Shown here one piece after another: positions 19,650-22,850 of a stretch of 22,850 nucleotides of DNA. Position 1 is the stretch's first letter. Each line of letters starts with the position of its first letter. The stretch comes from Euperipatoides rowelli (taxonomy: Eukaryota > Onychophora > Udeonychophora > Euonychophora > Peripatopsidae): NCBI GenBank assembly GCA_003024985.2, contig PXIH01S0000022.1; one strand, written 5' to 3'. Under the pieces are notes generated by a model. It searched no databases and was not told where the DNA came from. It saw nothing but the letters and a program-made list of their open reading frames with translations. The position numbers and the translations under genes are program-made.

Positions 19650-20195
19650 TATTTTAATGGATATATGGAATTTAATTTCACATATGGTTTGTCTACTTTA
19701 TAGCCTAACATTTTCAACAAAATGTGTAAGTTAATCATTCTTTAAACTTCCTGGAAATTTTCACCTTCATCTTTTTACAAAATTACTCTCTTGGTTATGT
19801 TGTGTACTTGTGAAAAATTGCATAAATGTTTTGGACTGCGACCATCATGTACAACTCTGATACCTGATCAAATTGAATTACATTATTTATACCTGTGAAT
19901 TTCCGTACTATGGAAAGTATGAAAATAAGTTAGATATGTGACATAATAAGCCTACTCAAAACAATTGTTTTTTTTTTTGTTTTTTTAGCAATGTATTCAT
20001 TTTTATAGCCTACTTTAAAAAAAAGGAATGGGTTAACTATGGTACCGTAGTGGCATTAAAATAATCATCTTTCTGGGATCAGAATAAAAAAAATTAAGCA
20101 CTTCAGAAATTACCATAATTTGTAAATTTCAAGATACTGTACATCATACAGAATCACAGAAATGTAGGCTATATTTGTATTATTGTAGAATTCCA
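19650..20195. other. AT-rich intronic sequence without genes
   Basis: I see only homopolymer runs and TAGCCTA and TACTGTA words. Confidence 0.4.
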
Positions 20196-20199
20196 GTGT

Positions 20200-20592
20200 G
20201 CAAGCGCTCTTGTCATTTGTTTAGGAGAAAGGAGGGTTGCGCCCTAATTTGATGCCATAGCCTACTACTGAACCTTAGATTTACCACAATGCACTGCAAA
20301 ACTGCCCAGGTTCACTTGTTTGGCTAGAATCAGAATTCTTTAAAAGACTTTTTCAAAACGGCATACTTATTGCGATTACATTTTAAGTTAAAATTTAACA
20401 CTGTCCTTAACCTTAGATGAGGTAAAAACAAAGAGGGCACTGTAACTTGCATGGCACAGCTTAGATTTCTTTCAGATTGATGAAAAATTTTAAGTGTGAT
20501 GATGGCACAATTGTTTTACGATGACACACTTTACCTAACTGGCTGAGAAATAATAGTGGCACTCTTCAACAGCATTCTACAGTAATAATGTT
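20200..20592 (+). repeat. Dispersed repeat, copy 2, with highly conserved core
   Basis: Partner of the copy at 6312-6670. The conserved core spans about 20275-20349. The left part begins near GGAGAAAGGAGGG and the right part ends near TTCTACAGTAATAAT. This copy is slightly longer because of extra bases between the core and the right end. See the first copy for the comparison. Confidence 0.7.
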
Positions 20593-20599
20593 TACTTTT

Positions 20600-22640
20600 C
20601 TATTAAATTAATAATTACAATATAGTTACTGTATTATATATTGCCTACTTTTTTGTAGCTTACTGCATATTTCTTAACCCCTATCTCGTTCAGTCTGGCC
20701 CCTATCTATAATTTTATACTATATTCCTTAGGTATATGTTCAAGCAAGTACTAATAAAATATACACAATGCAGCTAGGTGTAGTTATGTTGTTCAAGATT
20801 GTTTTAGGCCTATCTGTTTAGTGTTTTTATTATAGTAATACTCATGAAATATTTACAGTATGTTGGTAATGAAGTGCAAAATGGAGAACCGCTAATTCAA
20901 ATCTGAGAGGACAGAACTGTAACCTATTGTTTTGTAAATGTGAACAATATATTTTATGCAAATATACCATGTGGTATCTCAATTCTGAAAAAATAATTTT
21001 ATTTTTATTGCATCCCCTTCTAAGCATTGGCCTGCAGAAATCAATATTTGTTATGCAGAAAAAAAAAAGAACCTTTATATTCTCCTGTCATGTTTTTAAA
21101 TTACAGTATTTAAAATTTAAAATGCTTTAAAATTCACATAAAAACATAAGATCCAGTAAGAAGAAGAAAATGCAACATACTGCACCCTCAGAAAATTTGT
21201 CACCTTACTTTACTTTTAGGGCATCCAATGTTTAAAACTGGTTACCCTTCAGGCTTTATGTGAAAAAAAAATTTTTTTTTTTTGACCTTTGCAATTTGAC
21301 ATAGAATTTTCATTTTCCCTAGTGTACTAATTTTTTTTATTGATCATTATCTTTTTGAAGTGACTAAAAATATCCCATTTTATACTGTATAAGTTTATAT
21401 TAAAAAAACACCACCACCACATTGGTTTCATTTGAAGAAAATAAAAAAGAGAGGAGGGGGGGAGGGGTAGGAGGCTTATCCAGACATGATTAGATAATGA
21501 TGTTTTTGTTGAGATGTAATAGAATACCCTTACATCATCACTGTGGAATGGCATGCAGGTTAATGTCTTCAGACAGATTTAGCATTTATGTAGGGCAAAA
21601 ACTTGAACATTTAAAAGTTATAAATAAAACAAACTTTGTTTATTATTATTTTTTTTTATTACAACTGAAAGGTAGATTTTTGCCTGGTTGGAATTATTAT
21701 TATTTATTTTAAACAAACAGTTTTTTTTTCCACTCCCACTCAAATAAAATTTACAGTGTATACAAATAAAAATATAAGGACATATTATACAGGTAGGCTA
21801 CAGTATATACTGTATACAATATTTTTTTAATCAGGTGTGCCAATGGACATCCTCAATTTTGATCGAGCATAATTTTTTAAATATTTTCAAGTACCATACC
21901 ATAACATATAGGCTACAGTTTATGTAATCAATATCATAAGAAGATACAGATAGAGTTTTAGTCTATTTAACAATTTATCTATTTATTTAAAAAGGTGATG
22001 AAAAATGAAATCCCACCTTTTTTTTTTAATGCCATTTGTGATATTTTGCACCCATATCAAAATATTTGTATTTAATATTAATATGGATAGTTGTTTGCAT
22101 TAACATTTATCCTCAAGTATTGAATCGTTTAAAATTAATAGCTAATCATATGTATTTATACTTAGGTCTATAAATAAATATTTTTATTCAGTAGGCTATT
22201 AAAATTTTGTATAAAAAATTATAAGCAGTAAAATATTTATGCCATAAAATGATCAATATGATATCCAATAATAATAATACTGTATATCCTATGATAATAA
22301 AATATATCCAATAGTATTAAATTAAATAGTGTAGCCTATATAATTTTATATAAAATATTATCAACCATATCTAATACGATAATATTAAATTAAATTTCAA
22401 AATATTCAGAGATAACCTCATATAGGACTATGCTAAGTAGAGGGTTAAAAAATATGTGGTGAAATCTATAGGCTAAATTAATTTGAGTAAACTTTCAATA
22501 TGCTATTGCTTTAGCTACATTTTGTAACTTAACTCATGAAATTTTCTAATGTGAGCTTTTAATTTATTTAGCTGGTGCCCCAGATAACTAGGGGAAAAAA
22601 TTTCCAAAATTGGTTAAAAAGAGGAGCTATATTGTATAGG
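20600..22640. other. AT-rich intronic sequence without genes
   Basis: Contains a perfect 14-bp palindrome ACAGTATATACTGT at 21800-21813, a short CAC run near 21406-21420, and a G-rich purine tract at 21450-21474. Open frames at 20842-21027, 20927-21130, 21327-21554 and 21497-21712 are unsupported. Confidence 0.4.
21450..21474 (+). repeat. G-rich purine tract
   Basis: GAGGAGGGGGGGAGGGG followed by TAGGAGG, strikingly G-rich in an AT-rich background. Confidence 0.6.
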
Positions 22641-22648
22641 CATACTAC

Positions 22649-22850
22649 CAGGGCTCGAATTTAGTGGGAGCAATGGGAGTAATGCTTCCAATAAGACACA
22701 ACTTGCTCCCAGTCATTTTTGACTGGGAGCAAATATTTGCTCCCAGCATAAAATTTCTAGTTTTGAGATGTGAAAAAGATTAATATTTTTTATTATTTAC
22801 ACAATAAAGATAAATAAAATAACACTTTCATTTTTAAATAATTATTGGAT
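22649..22850 (+). mobile_element. Second CAGGGYTYGA-family TIR element, cut by the window end
   Basis: Begins CAGGGCTCGAATTTAG. Inside, TTGCTCCCAGTC (22703-22714) pairs perfectly with GACTGGGAGCAA (22721-22732), and the latter also forms a perfect 24-bp palindrome at 22723-22746. The palindrome centre lies 85.5 bp from the CAGGG start, the same as in the element at 12007. The right end is outside the window, so length and target duplication are unknown. Confidence 0.6.

Larger units (their letters stand above)
2919..22850 (+). other. Inferred very long intron 2 (continues beyond the window)
   Basis: After the donor at 2919 I searched for another LDLa exon (a CDxxxDC then SDE cysteine pattern with acceptor and donor) and for EGF-like or beta-propeller exons, and found none. 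The interval is AT-rich and packed with diverged repeats, the usual content of a large invertebrate intron. That it is a single intron is an inference: another short exon, or an unrelated nested gene, could be hidden by its small size. Confidence 0.45.

Noticed and set aside
19475-19738. 87-codon minus-strand frame
   Set aside because: It runs across the right end of the hAT element and its target duplication, so it cannot be an old conserved gene.
1-22850. LTR elements, endogenous retroviruses or Polintons
   Set aside because: I saw no long terminal direct repeats and no capsid, integrase, protease or envelope-like frames.
1-22850. CRISPR array, operons or tRNA and rRNA genes
   Set aside because: There are no regularly spaced identical repeats, no closely packed genes and no cloverleaf or rRNA-like sequence. 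The only tandem array (13521-13909) has no spacers.

Overview
This is an AT-rich (about 70% A+T by eye), intron-dominated eukaryotic window. I see no bacterial, viral or organellar gene structure. The repeat types (hAT-like MITEs, LINE tails, foldbacks) and the dense TAGGCCTA, TAGCCTA and TACAGTA words suggest a marine invertebrate, possibly an echinoderm or another deuterostome. That placement is an impression, not a proof.

Gene content is small. The best-supported gene is on the + strand: a short exon with a start codon and signal peptide (2332-2413) joins in matching phase to an exon that is exactly one LDL-receptor class A repeat (2808-2918, phase 1-1). This is the 5' end of a secreted or membrane receptor of the LDLR/VLDLR/LRP kind. 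No second LDLa exon is visible, so 2919-22850 appears to be one very long intron that continues past the window. Upstream, on the - strand, a possible divergent gene begins at 1537, with a candidate first coding exon (1537-1455) and a weaker second one (863-790). The interval 1538-2170 could then be a shared two-way promoter.

The remaining sequence is intron and repeats. Region by region: 1-380 holds degenerate repeat units; 971-1200 is a probable LINE 3' tail; 3000-5500 is mostly featureless, with a CCAAT cluster at 4187-4371; 6312-6670 and 20200-20592 are two copies of one dispersed repeat with a strongly conserved core; 6705-6860 and 7628-7779 are GC-richer MITE copies; 7036-7310 is a long foldback followed by a second hairpin; 12007-12392 and 22649-end are two members of one TIR family with matching internal palindromes; 13521-13909 is a three-copy array of about 130 bp; 14417-14710 is a weak hAT-like remnant; 17707-18012 is a probable LINE coding fragment; 19024-19638 is a clear hAT-type non-autonomous element with a perfect 8-bp target duplication.

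No retrovirus, LTR element, Polinton, CRISPR array, rRNA or tRNA was recognised. No obviously new multi-gene system is present. The most interesting signals are the paired palindromic TIR elements, the long foldback, the conserved-core repeat and the possible divergent gene pair.
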